Assembly: GCA_963848175.1 (NCBI GenBank) | Contig: CAWKCO010000007.1 | Span: 1-64,000, forward strand | Direction of reading: 5' to 3' | DNA: 64,000 bases | From: JAMZMI01 sp963848175 | GTDB taxonomy: Bacteria > Bacteroidota > Bacteroidia > Cytophagales > Cyclobacteriaceae | Part shown: piece by piece, positions 26,503 to 35,204 of the stretch | How the letters are laid out: each line of letters begins with the position of its first letter | How positions within the stretch are numbered: position 1 is the first letter of the stretch | The notes under the pieces: generated by a model | Told to the model about the DNA's origin: nothing | Seen by the model: only the letters and a program-made list of their open reading frames with translations | Database searches by the model: none | Program-made: the position numbers and the translations under genes

Positions 26503-28485
26503 TTATTCTTTGATGAATTTAAAATTATAAGCCGATTTACTATCCTTCAGTATTATGAAATACACTCCTGATTGAAGATTTGATAAGTCTATTGTTTTTT
26601 GAGCGACTCCTTTTAATACGCTTTTACCTGTGGAATCAGTAATTTCAAAAATTATATCTTCTTGTGAAGGTAGTATGATAACACCCGATGTAGGATTGGG
26701 ATAAATTTTAATTCGAGAACTATTATCCTGAGTGAACAATACCTCTTTTGGTTCATCAGGGAGCTCTTCAAAAAGATAAGATTGCTCTTCTGAAGGGATT
26801 GCCGTCCCAAGAGGCACTTCATCTTGATCCAACAATATGTCATACTTTATTTTATCTGCAGCAATTACATTCCTGCCAGTACTGAGTTCACCATTTTCAG
26901 ATAGGTTGGAAACGAGAACGGCAGGGTAGGAGCCGTACTGAGTGAGAAGTACCTGATCGTTTTGCGGAGCAATAGAAATAAATTGCCCAGCATTGAGGTA
27001 GAGACCATAGCGTAATTGATTTTCCGCCATTCCGTAAGTGACCGCCGATGTTGTGTTTTCGTAAAAATCCGTCGATGATTTATCCAAGGTATTGGGCATA
27101 ATAATGGAAGTCGAGAGTAATCCTAGTCCGTCTTCGTAGTTGAGCTGATGTCGGTAAGATGCAAGGTCGTTGGAAGTATGGTTGGTAGTGAAAGATGCTC
27201 CGGCATAGCGCGCATCCTGACCACAAAAAGCCGAATAGATATTGTTTCTCTTCAAATGGGATTGGAGAAGCTCGCCTGTTTTTCCACCTTCTAAAAAGTC
27301 GAAAAGCGCTTGATTAGTATTCTCGTAGAAAACAAATTTCTTACTCCTGCGAATGATATTTCTAATGCGAGCACTGTCCTCTTGATTGTAGCTGGATGTG
27401 GTGATCAAAGGTAAAGCTGTTGTTTCCTTGCTAAGCAAGGAAATTTGATCAATCATTGTGCGGGCTTTCCCCAAAGTGGATGAAACAACTATAATAGTGT
27501 CAGTTTGCATTCCAATGTTTGAGATAAGATGATCAATCATTGCGGTTTGATGAGCCAGAGATTCACCTCCGCTCAGCAGTAAGCCATAATTACCTTTTTC
27601 TTCAGATTCCTTCGCTTTTGTGTTTTCAGGCATATCCGATAGTAAAAGTTTGGTATTCAAATCGTATCGATGACTATCAAGAAGATGTGTTGCGGTCAAG
27701 TTGTCAAAACGGAATTGGTTTTCGCTCAAGCTGATTCCAGAGGGTGAGTAGATAGAAACGGCTGCTGTTCCTATTGCTGTTCCTATTTTATTTTCATCAA
27801 TGCAAAAAGCCGTTTTATCATCAACGCCTATTCCTGTGAGTAGCTCATTTTCATCGGCAAACCAGCGAGCCATAAATGCCCATAGTCGAAAAGGCCTGCC
27901 TCGCTCGATAAAATGCGTGTCGCAGATATAGCCGGGTAGGATGTTGATGAAGTCGTTGCTCAGTGTAATGTCCGAATGTTGGAAATTGTTCAGTGCATCA
28001 TCGGGATAAGAAGAGCTCTTGAGTGCGGTATACATCACACCTGAAAGGATGGCCATACCGGCAGAAGTTCCACCAATTACGCCACCTTCATTGAATTTAT
28101 CCATAATGGCCTGAGTCACTTTCGTGCTTTGGTAGGTTTCATAATAGTTGGACTGATCTCCTCCTTTGAAGAAAAGAAAGTCGTAGGAAATCAGTACATT
28201 GTAAATAGAGTCAGTGTCTGCTAGCGACTTTTTGCCAATGCCAATATTGACGGCAGTGTCTGCACCCAATTGCATAAAGTATTTGGGAAGATCTTGGGTT
28301 TCATCACTGTAGTAGCTCACAATGCCTACTTTCTTGTTTGAAGCTTGTTCCACTCCCCATGAGTATGCCGGATCGCTCCAAGAGCCTTCCGCACCTCCAC
28401 CTACCATCATGATTTTACCTTGACCAAATACGATAAATGGGAATATGCCTAATACAAGAACTATAGATGTCTTAATGAGATTCAT
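26503..28485 (-). CDS. Secreted cyanophycinase, tandem S51 domains, T9SS type A sorting domain
   Basis: A protein of 660 residues with a signal peptide (to about Gly21). The first S51 domain covers about 23-275: KIMMVGGGAEGSW, FFKGGDQ, the nucleophile elbow GGTSAGM with putative Ser141, and CDTHFIERGRPFRL. A second, S51-like region covers about 290-550 (YGLLLSGGESLAH, FVFYENTNQALFDF) but has AFCGQDARYAGASF where the GTSAG elbow would be, so it seems catalytically dead and may bind polymer. The end, from about 590 (KIYPNPTSGVI ... GVYFIILKD), is a T9SS sorting domain. The enzyme should act outside the cell on insoluble cyanophycin. It has its own upstream element (28539-28559). Confidence 0.88.
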   Translation of the reverse strand: MNLIKTSIVLVLGIFPFIVFGQGKIMMVGGGAEGSWSDPAYSWGVEQASNKKVGIVSYYSDETQDLPKYFMQLGADTAVNIGIGKKSLADTDSIYNVLISYDFLFFKGGDQSNYYETYQSTKVTQAIMDKFNEGGVIGGTSAGMAILSGVMYTALKSSSYPDDALNNFQHSDITLSNDFINILPGYICDTHFIERGRPFRLWAFMARWFADENELLTGIGVDDKTAFCIDENKIGTAIGTAAVSIYSPSGISLSENQFRFDNLTATHLLDSHRYDLNTKLLLSDMPENTKAKESEEKGNYGLLLSGGESLAHQTAMIDHLISNIGMQTDTIIVVSSTLGKARTMIDQISLLSKETTALPLITTSSYNQEDSARIRNIIRRSKKFVFYENTNQALFDFLEGGKTGELLQSHLKRNNIYSAFCGQDARYAGASFTTNHTSNDLASYRHQLNYEDGLGLLSTSIIMPNTLDKSSTDFYENTTSAVTYGMAENQLRYGLYLNAGQFISIAPQNDQVLLTQYGSYPAVLVSNLSENGELSTGRNVIAADKIKYDILLDQDEVPLGTAIPSEEQSYLFEELPDEPKEVLFTQDNSSRIKIYPNPTSGVIILPSQEDIIFEITDSTGKSVLKGVAQKTIDLSNLQSGVYFIILKDSKSAYNFKFIKE

Positions 28486-28538
28486 TTTGCCTAAATAGAG
28501 AATTAAAGAGGAATTTCTTTCTAGAAATTAGGCAGGCA

Positions 28539-28559
28539 CTAGCAATTGAAGATAGGCTG
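28539..28559 (-). promoter_or_regulatory. Conserved 21-bp upstream element, copy 3
   Basis: Minus-strand copy, differing from copy 2 at a single position. It ends 53 bp upstream of the secreted cyanophycinase ATG. Between it and the ATG the leader can also fold through TGCCTAA / TTAGGCA arms around an AATTTCT/AGAAATT stem. Confidence 0.78.
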
Positions 28560-29281
28560 CAAGCCCATCAGAGAGAAGGTTTTATTAGAAGAATTGATGT
28601 TGTTTTCAGAAAACATTGCCCTAAAGATAATATCTGAATTGTTTTAATAGCAAATTTTTAATCTGATAAGGCTAATTATGTGATGACTGGTTGATGGAAA
28701 TAAATGGTTTTTTTTGAAAATATTGAAATTGGAACTCTGAATAAGTTTGTGACATTGAAATAAAAAGTCAAAATAGTTGTGATAGTTTGTATTCTTGGAA
28801 TTATCTGATTGTCTCAAATGAGTTTAATTGAGATTGACTTTCAATGGTTCTCTAGAACCCAAATGAGTAACGAAACTGTTTCTTTCTTAAATACTATCTT
28901 TTGAGGAGTGATTAGCATGAGACAAGTTCGTAGATATAATCATGTGTTTGACATTTGAATTGTAGTAATGTCAGAATAGATTTCACTTTCAGCTAAAATA
29001 TTTATACCGGAGACAATATCGGAAAATTGCTGTTAAGCGAGATCGCATGAGATTTTAAAATCTACACATTTTTATTTTTTTTCCAGTTAATTTTTTCTTG
29101 TATAGCCAAGTTCAAATAAGATACGTATAGCTGTTTACTTCAAATTTGGTTAAATGAAATTGTAAGAGATTTTCTTTGTGGATAAACGGAAAAGAAGCGA
29201 TTATTGCAGTGCCTGAGACGCATCTTTCTGCTTGCCATATTACTCTGAACCAGTATATACTTTCCATTTTATCCTCTTTTT
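28560..29281. other. Long AT-rich intergenic region
   Basis: About 720 bp between divergent genes. No ORF over 30 codons with coding character, no tRNA-like structure and no repeat seen. Presumably holds the promoter of the large T9SS protein downstream. Confidence 0.45.
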
Positions 29282-32200
29282 ATGAAAAATCTTTATTTGC
29301 CGCCATTCTTTCACTCCAGAGTGAATAGGATTATTTTGATGTTATTTATTCAAATTCTCTTTCTTTTTGATGTGGTGGGGCAGGTGACTTTGCCTTATGA
29401 GGAAGATTTTTCAGAGATGTATGATTCTACATACACTCAGACAACTAGCGAAATAGTAGGTGTACCGGGTTTATCGAAGGGAAATCTATGGAAACTTAGC
29501 TACGTAGCGACTATTCATGAGGGTCGATACAGTCATTTAACCGGAATTGATGCGGGCTCATCTGACAGAGATTCACTAAGATTTAAGGTAGACCTATCAG
29601 TCTATGATGCCTCCTCCGATGATATTATTATAGGATTTGACGTCTCATCTCGTCTCAATCAAATTTGGAGTGTGTTTGTGAGAGAGGGGAGTGCTAAACC
29701 AGTGATTAAAGTAGGTGAATTTGACTTGGGAGTTAGAAAATCGGAGATAATGCCACTAATCAGCAGAGCGGTCTCAAAAAAGTTACTAGAGAATGGTCAA
29801 AACTACTCCTCACAATTTGAAATTATATTCACTAGAACTGGTAAACTAGGAGTATATAGTACAGCCTTAGAATGTTTAGTGGATAGGCTTTATATTGATT
29901 TTGCTCCCGAGGTTGATATTGATCTTAGTGACTTCAAAGCACCTCAACCTAAGGTTGTTTTTGATACAGAAGATAAAGTTTCACTAGAGTTTACAAATTT
30001 AGGTAAGGAGGTAATATCAACTATTCCTGTAAAATATGAAGTGAGGGGAGTAACTGATACAGTGTTTTATCAAGAAGATTTTAAAGTGAATTTAAAGCCG
30101 GATAGTTCCATCCGGATGAACTCTGTTGTTGGCTTTGATTTATCTAAAGATAGCATTTATTGGATATATGCAGAGGTTCAGGTTCTTGGAGATATGCTTA
30201 CCTATAATGATCGTCAAGGAAAGGTGACTTTTAAGCCTGATGTTTATAAGGGAGGATTGCCTTACGAAGAGCGTTTCAATGCCAATAGTAATGAGCAACG
30301 ACGACATTTTGTTCCCGCATTCCGAGGGCTAACAGGATTTAGTTATTTGTCCGAAAATGTAGAAGAAAGCTTCGTAAATTCTAATGTAAATGGTATTCAC
30401 TTAGGCCGAATTGATGATAATCCAAGAGATTTTTTAATGCTAACGATGGATTTAAGTGCGTATTCAGGGAAAGATGTTCTATTAGATTTTTCCTATAATT
30501 ACTCTTATACAAGCTTAAATAAGTTCAAAACTTATATTAGAGGAAGCGAAAATGATGATTGGTTGGAATTGTATAATTTGTATTCTCAAAATAGAAATGT
30601 AAGATACCTACCCATAACCCCCATTCTTCAAAAGGCTGGTCAGGAGTTGAGCGAAACATTTCAGATTAAATTTTATAGAGGAGATGGTAGAAGTTCGTCT
30701 TTTAATCTGTCGTATATACAAGTGAAGGAGAGGCCTCAAGTTGATTTGGAAGTGCTTGAATTGTCCCCAACTTTAAAAGGTGGATTAGATATTGACTCAA
30801 CTGGAATTTTTAAGGTGGCCATAACCAACCACGGATTAATTGCGGCAAAAGATTTCGTCTTGCAGCTAGCTGTAGAAAGCAACAACTTCAAGCAAGAAAC
30901 GTCTCAGGTGGTTTCCTTGAATTCAGCAGATACTATCACTGTGGAGTTCGAAAATACTTTCGATTTTACAGAAACAGGCAATTATAAAGTTACGGCCGTC
31001 GCATCTATCGAAAATGATACTGACTCCACAAATAATAGCCTTTCATTTACAACCTATAGAGCCGGAGTGTATGAAGGCGATCTACCCTATTTTGTGGATT
31101 TTTCTAAGCCACAACCTCAGAAGTTTACGTGGAAAAATGGCGTTATTGACGACTATCAGGAATTGTCATTTAACCAAAAAAGCAGTGTAAGTATTATAGA
31201 CACTTACGGATACAGATCTGACAATCAGTCCATTCGTCTAGCTGTTGACGATGAATTAGTACTTACATTGGACTTGTCTGATATTGATACAGCACAAAGT
31301 GTTTTATTGGATTTTGTATTATCCACAAGTGTTCCATTAGACGGTTATTTAGAGCCTGTTTTGATACGAGGTGGAAAAGAAGATGATTGGAAGACATTAG
31401 TCTTGCCAAGATACCCCTTGAATAAAAACTCTGATGATCTTTCTTCAATCAACACGAGCTGGAATCGATTTGTGAAACTAAACTTGACAGATACCCTAAA
31501 AAAATGGAAACAGAATTTTTCGTCTACAACTCAAATTCTGTTTCCAGGTCCTAATACCGATGTCTATGTAATGTATGACGATATAATTGTATATAAGCCA
31601 CAGGCCATCAATTTAGAACTCTGGGATATGAAACTTCCAGAATCCTTCTTTGATGAACCGGGCTCAGATGAGATACGTGTTCGAGTAATCAATAGGGGGG
31701 AATCTATAATCACCAATTTTGATTTACTTTTAAAGGCGATCAATCCTGTGGGCGATACTGCTTTGTATACTGTCCCAGTAGAAGAAACTTCTATCGCATC
31801 GGGTGATACTCTAACTTTCTTTTTTCAGAATCCTGTTTCAATGATCGAAGACGGCAAGTATGAGTATTTAATAAGTTGTAAAGTAGCAGAAGATTCATTC
31901 TATTATGATGATTATCTGATAAGAAAAATCACTAATAGATCTGTAATTACTGAATACCCTTATGTAATTGACGTTCCAAATGTGAAGGATGAGCCTGTTA
32001 GGAATTCGGGAGAGTTTGAATCGATTAAGGGTTGGTTTATTGAGTCGGGTAGTGATTATATGATGACTGAGTCTCACGACTTTTATTATTATGGAACTAA
32101 AAAAACCTATAAAACTATTGGTACTAATCATGCTTACATATATGGCGGGTTGCAGACTTATATTTGGACTTTTGATTTGACAGATTACTCGTTAGAGGAT

Positions 32201-32782
32201 AGCGCTAATGCAAGTATCTATTATGATCTCAGTTATTTTCCTACGGGTAATGGCTCAGATGATGGCCTGTATGTTAGAGGTGGTATAGATGATCAATGGA
32301 TTCTTGTTTTAAAGCACCAGTCAGGTAATTTGAGATATAGTGCTGTCAAAAAGACAGTAGATATACCCAAGTATCTCAAGCAGAATGGACAAAGTTTTTC
32401 AGACAAAACTCAGTTGAAGGTTATTGCATACAATAGCTACTCCCTAGTGAGGTTTAATCTTTATTCATTCAGCATGGATGTGGTTAGAAATGGTAACTAT
32501 GTTCCAGTAGATACTACTTTAAATCCAATAGATACTACTCTAACTAGTATTTCTGAGCATTTACCCATTTTAGTCTATCCCAATCCTGCCAAGGATTACT
32601 TTTTGGTTAGAGCTCATCAAGATTTGTTAGTTATAATTTATGATGTGAGTGGTCAAATCATTCTTCAGGGAAATACTAATCATCAACTTGATATTTACGC
32701 TCTGAAGCCTGCTATTTATGTCGGTAAGGTATTTGGTTCAGAGGGAAATGAAATGACCTTTAAGTTGGTTAAAGAGGAGTAG
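29282..32782 (+). CDS. Large modular secreted protein with T9SS sorting domain
   Basis: A protein of 1166 residues. A signal-anchor-like hydrophobic segment at 15-35 (IILMLFIQILFLFDVVGQ) is followed by four repeated modules of roughly 250-300 residues, each opening with a similar phrase: VTLPYEEDFSE, GGLPYEERFNA, EGDLPYFVDFSK and EYPYVIDVP. Within modules there is a beta-sandwich-like section and a CARDB-like section with alternating polar strands (DEIRVRVINRGESIITNFDLLL). The last 75 residues (VYPNPAKDYFLVRA ... AIYVGKVFGSEG) are a type A T9SS sorting domain. It is probably an adhesin or a surface scaffold; no catalytic motif is visible. Stop is followed by a strong hairpin at 32865. Confidence 0.82.
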   Translation: MKNLYLPPFFHSRVNRIILMLFIQILFLFDVVGQVTLPYEEDFSEMYDSTYTQTTSEIVGVPGLSKGNLWKLSYVATIHEGRYSHLTGIDAGSSDRDSLRFKVDLSVYDASSDDIIIGFDVSSRLNQIWSVFVREGSAKPVIKVGEFDLGVRKSEIMPLISRAVSKKLLENGQNYSSQFEIIFTRTGKLGVYSTALECLVDRLYIDFAPEVDIDLSDFKAPQPKVVFDTEDKVSLEFTNLGKEVISTIPVKYEVRGVTDTVFYQEDFKVNLKPDSSIRMNSVVGFDLSKDSIYWIYAEVQVLGDMLTYNDRQGKVTFKPDVYKGGLPYEERFNANSNEQRRHFVPAFRGLTGFSYLSENVEESFVNSNVNGIHLGRIDDNPRDFLMLTMDLSAYSGKDVLLDFSYNYSYTSLNKFKTYIRGSENDDWLELYNLYSQNRNVRYLPITPILQKAGQELSETFQIKFYRGDGRSSSFNLSYIQVKERPQVDLEVLELSPTLKGGLDIDSTGIFKVAITNHGLIAAKDFVLQLAVESNNFKQETSQVVSLNSADTITVEFENTFDFTETGNYKVTAVASIENDTDSTNNSLSFTTYRAGVYEGDLPYFVDFSKPQPQKFTWKNGVIDDYQELSFNQKSSVSIIDTYGYRSDNQSIRLAVDDELVLTLDLSDIDTAQSVLLDFVLSTSVPLDGYLEPVLIRGGKEDDWKTLVLPRYPLNKNSDDLSSINTSWNRFVKLNLTDTLKKWKQNFSSTTQILFPGPNTDVYVMYDDIIVYKPQAINLELWDMKLPESFFDEPGSDEIRVRVINRGESIITNFDLLLKAINPVGDTALYTVPVEETSIASGDTLTFFFQNPVSMIEDGKYEYLISCKVAEDSFYYDDYLIRKITNRSVITEYPYVIDVPNVKDEPVRNSGEFESIKGWFIESGSDYMMTESHDFYYYGTKKTYKTIGTNHAYIYGGLQTYIWTFDLTDYSLEDSANASIYYDLSYFPTGNGSDDGLYVRGGIDDQWILVLKHQSGNLRYSAVKKTVDIPKYLKQNGQSFSDKTQLKVIAYNSYSLVRFNLYSFSMDVVRNGNYVPVDTTLNPIDTTLTSISEHLPILVYPNPAKDYFLVRAHQDLLVIIYDVSGQIILQGNTNHQLDIYALKPAIYVGKVFGSEGNEMTFKLVKEE

Positions 32783-32864
32783 CCAGTGATGGTGTGGCTA
32801 AAGTGCATTTAATTATAGTCGCCTATAACTACGCTATATATAAATTTTAAATTAAGTTGTGAAG

Positions 32865-32907
32865 AACACAAATAGCATCGAGTGGTACTCAGTGCTATTT
32901 GTGTTTT
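32865..32907 (+). terminator. Terminator with long stem
   Basis: Thirteen-base-pair stem AACACAAATAGCA / TGCTATTTGTGTT with an internal GAGT..ACTC pairing, ending in TTTT. It lies 83 bp after the large T9SS gene. Confidence 0.75.
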
Positions 32908-33013
32908 CGGCATATAGATCATTACCGATTGCGTATGGTGAGTCATCCCAATGCTTACCAAATTCCACATGAACGATGGAGGATTCACACTATTTTTTGT
33001 TTTAATAAGTACC

Positions 33014-33021
33014 TATATTTG
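33014..33021 (+). promoter_or_regulatory. Bacteroidota-type -7 box of the toxin-antitoxin operon
   Basis: TATATTTG matches the Bacteroidota -7 consensus TAnnTTTG and lies 34 bp upstream of the antitoxin ATG. A TTG at 32997-32999 could serve as the -33 box, although the spacing is shorter than typical. Confidence 0.45.
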
Positions 33022-33054
33022 TACGTAAAAAAGAACGTTTAATTGCAAATATAT

Positions 33055-33306
33055 ATGATAGCTGCCAACTACTCGGAATTTAGAACTGGCCTCAAAGGAT
33101 TTTTGGACAGTGTGGAGGACAACAATGAAACCTTGATCATCAAAAGAAAAAGTGGCAAGGGCGCTGTGATGATTTCACTGAATGAATACAACTCCATCAT
33201 GGAAACGCTGCACCTACTGAGCTCCAAAAAGAACGCTGATCGGCTGTATGAGTCTATCCAAGAAGCAAAATCTGGAAAAGTGATTCGACCAACTTTGGAA
33301 GATTGA
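33055..33306 (+). CDS. yefM: YefM/Phd-family antitoxin
   Basis: A protein of 83 residues beginning MIAANYSEFRTGLKGFLDSV, with the Phd/YefM DNA-binding N-terminal fold and KGAVMISLNEYNSIMETLHLL. The start at 33055 (ATG) is preferred over the in-frame TTG at 33043. The C-terminal part (SSKKNADRLYESIQEAKSGK) would wrap the toxin. It ends 1 bp before the YoeB start, a typical coupled pair. It should repress its own promoter together with the toxin. Confidence 0.92.
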   Translation: MIAANYSEFRTGLKGFLDSVEDNNETLIIKRKSGKGAVMISLNEYNSIMETLHLLSSKKNADRLYESIQEAKSGKVIRPTLED

Positions 33307-33307
33307 T

Positions 33308-33565
33308 ATGCTGCTCACTTTTACCGAAAAGGCATGGGAAGATTATAGCTATTGGCAAGGTGTTGATAAACGGATGGTGAAGAAAATCAATCAGCTGATC
33401 AAAGACATTCAAAGAAATCCTTTTGATGGAATAGGCAAGCCCGAACCACTAAAATATGATTTGGCGGGTAGGTGGTCTCGGCGAATAGATCAGGAACATA
33501 GACTGGTCTATGAAGTGATTGAAAATGAGTTGTTCATTTATGCCTGTAGATTTCATTATGATTAG
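33308..33565 (+). CDS. yoeB: YoeB-family mRNA interferase toxin
   Basis: A protein of 85 residues that aligns by eye with E. coli YoeB throughout. The catalytic positions Glu46 (GKPEPLK), Arg65 (EHRLVY), His83 and Tyr84 (CRFHYD) are all kept at identical numbering, so the toxin should be active. YoeB cuts ribosome-bound mRNA. It is 1 bp downstream of the antitoxin gene. Confidence 0.95.
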   Translation: MLLTFTEKAWEDYSYWQGVDKRMVKKINQLIKDIQRNPFDGIGKPEPLKYDLAGRWSRRIDQEHRLVYEVIENELFIYACRFHYD

Positions 33566-33732
33566 AGCCGCTTTTCTCCCTATTGGCCAATACCCCTTAC
33601 GAGAGACTGTATCTAAAATCATTTCCCTTTTAAAGGTCAGAGTTCATTTTCCACATTCTCCCCACCTAAAATTTTGATGTTTGGCACTTATGACCCACCT
33701 TTGTGCTCTCATTCAATAACGATTGATTGATT

Positions 33733-33822
33733 TATACAGAAGCGTTGAGAGACAGGCTCTATGAAACGCTAGCAACCTGTTGGCCATCCTTGGCTGATTG
33801 CGGTGCTAAATCCTGAACCTTA
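33733..33822 (+). ncRNA. SAM-I (S-box) riboswitch
   Basis: The core shows the S-box signature blocks: GAGAGACAGGCTCTATGAAAC, then GCTAGCAACC, and the 3' block GCGGTGCTAAATCCTGAACC. These are the conserved internal-loop and pseudoknot sequences that bind S-adenosylmethionine. It lies 165 bp upstream of metZ, with a small ORF between. High SAM should turn down the operon. Boundaries are approximate. An adjacent palindrome (ATGCAAGTTGCAT, about 33832) may be part of the expression platform. Confidence 0.88.
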
Positions 33823-33856
33823 TGCAAGTTGCATTTGGTGAATATGAATTAGATCT

Positions 33857-33937
33857 ATGAACACAAGATTACATTTAGGCAATATTGCTAAAGGCAAAAA
33901 ATACAACTTCTCATCACAACAGAGGTGTTGCCAGTGA
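33857..33937 (+). CDS. Short leader ORF with C-terminal tandem cysteines
   Basis: A 26-codon ORF starting MNTRLHLGNIAKG and ending SSQQRCCQ before TGA. It lies between the SAM-I riboswitch and metZ and its stop is 49 bp before the metZ ATG. Coupled to sulfur-assimilation genes, a short peptide whose last codons include two adjacent Cys codons is what a cysteine-responsive attenuation leader would look like; such leaders are known in other phyla. Basic residues and the strongly peptide-like start support real translation. Role is inferred; it could be a chance ORF. Confidence 0.55.
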   Translation: MNTRLHLGNIAKGKKYNFSSQQRCCQ

Positions 33938-33986
33938 GCGTATATCTTTAGTTGAAGTCTCCATTGATTTTTTATAATACCAACGA

Positions 33987-35162
33987 ATGAATTTCGAAAC
34001 TCAAGCCATACGCATCCAAGTAGACAATGCCTCACAGCGAGAGCATTCGGTTCCGCTATACCTTACGAGCAGTTTCATGTTTGCCAATGCTGAGGAGGCT
34101 CGGGCAATGTTCAATGACGAGATTCCTGGCAATATTTATTCTCGATATTCAAACCCCAATACCGATGAATTTATCCAGAAACTTTGCCAGATGGAGAAGT
34201 GCGAAGATGGTATCTCTGTGGCTTCAGGTATGTCAGCCATGTTTACGAGCATCGCGGCACTATTGAAGTCTGGGGATCATGTGATCTCTTCAAGAGCTAT
34301 TTTTGGTTCCACGCACCAGCTTTTCACTAAGATTCTACCAAAGTGGGGGATAGAGAGTTCTTACTTTGATCTTGGAGATCCTACAGGTATTGAAGCTTTG
34401 ATCAAGCCAAATACCAAAATGATTTTTGTGGAAACACCTTCCAATCCTGGGTTGGATTTGGTGGATTTGGAATATCTGGGAAAGATCGCAAAGAAGCATA
34501 ATTTAGTCTTTAATGTAGACAATTGTTTTGCAACACCATATCTTCAAAACCCAGCTGATTTTGGAGCCAATATTGTCACCCACTCAGCTACAAAGTTTAT
34601 CGACGGACAAGGCCGCACACTCGGAGGAGCAATTTTGGGGACAAAGGAATTGATTGAAGAGATTAGGTATTTTGCACGACATACCGGACCGAGTATGTCG
34701 CCATTCAATGCGTGGCTCTTGAGTAAAAGTTTGGAGACCTTGGCCGTAAGAATGGATCGCCACTGCGACAATGCACTAAAAATAGCTAAATATTTAGAGA
34801 CACATCAGGAACTAGAGCAGGTGAAATATCCGTTTCTAGAGTCTCATCCACAATACGCCATTGCCAAAAAGCAGATGAAACAAGGCGGAGGTATTGTTAC
34901 CTTTGTAGTAAAGGGCGGTTTGAAAAGAGGAGCAGCATTTTTGGATAATCTGAAAATGCTCAGTCTCACACCAAATTTGGGAGACACACGTACAACAGCC
35001 ACACATCCAGCCTCCACTACGCACAGCAAGCTTTCTGAAGAGGAAAGAACGGTGGTAGGTATTTTGCCAGGATTGGTAAGAATATCAGTGGGGCTAGAAC
35101 ATGTAGATGATATCATAGCCGACATAGAGCAATCATTGAAAGCAAGTAAGAATTTGAAGTAA
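33987..35162 (+). CDS. metZ: O-succinyl/O-acetylhomoserine sulfhydrylase
   Basis: A PLP-dependent Cys/Met metabolism enzyme of 391 residues. Visible are YSRYSNPN, the cofactor-contact VASGMSAMFT, FVETPSNP, the Lys that should bind PLP in HSATKFIDGQGRTLGGA, and the C-terminal NLGDTRTTATHPASTTHSKLS. It makes homocysteine from an activated homoserine and sulfide. MetZ versus MetY cannot be separated with certainty by eye; the ATHPASTTHS segment favours MetZ. First enzyme gene after the SAM riboswitch and leader ORF, followed by sulfite reductase, which supplies its sulfide. Confidence 0.92.
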   Translation: MNFETQAIRIQVDNASQREHSVPLYLTSSFMFANAEEARAMFNDEIPGNIYSRYSNPNTDEFIQKLCQMEKCEDGISVASGMSAMFTSIAALLKSGDHVISSRAIFGSTHQLFTKILPKWGIESSYFDLGDPTGIEALIKPNTKMIFVETPSNPGLDLVDLEYLGKIAKKHNLVFNVDNCFATPYLQNPADFGANIVTHSATKFIDGQGRTLGGAILGTKELIEEIRYFARHTGPSMSPFNAWLLSKSLETLAVRMDRHCDNALKIAKYLETHQELEQVKYPFLESHPQYAIAKKQMKQGGGIVTFVVKGGLKRGAAFLDNLKMLSLTPNLGDTRTTATHPASTTHSKLSEEERTVVGILPGLVRISVGLEHVDDIIADIEQSLKASKNLK

Positions 35163-35204
35163 AAGGCAGTCACGAGCCAGATTAAGAAAGAAAAACACAA
35201 AGAA

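Noticed and set aside
33820..34035. Minus-strand ORF of 71 codons over the leader region and metZ start
   Set aside because: It is opposite the riboswitch expression platform, the leader ORF and the start of metZ; no family features.
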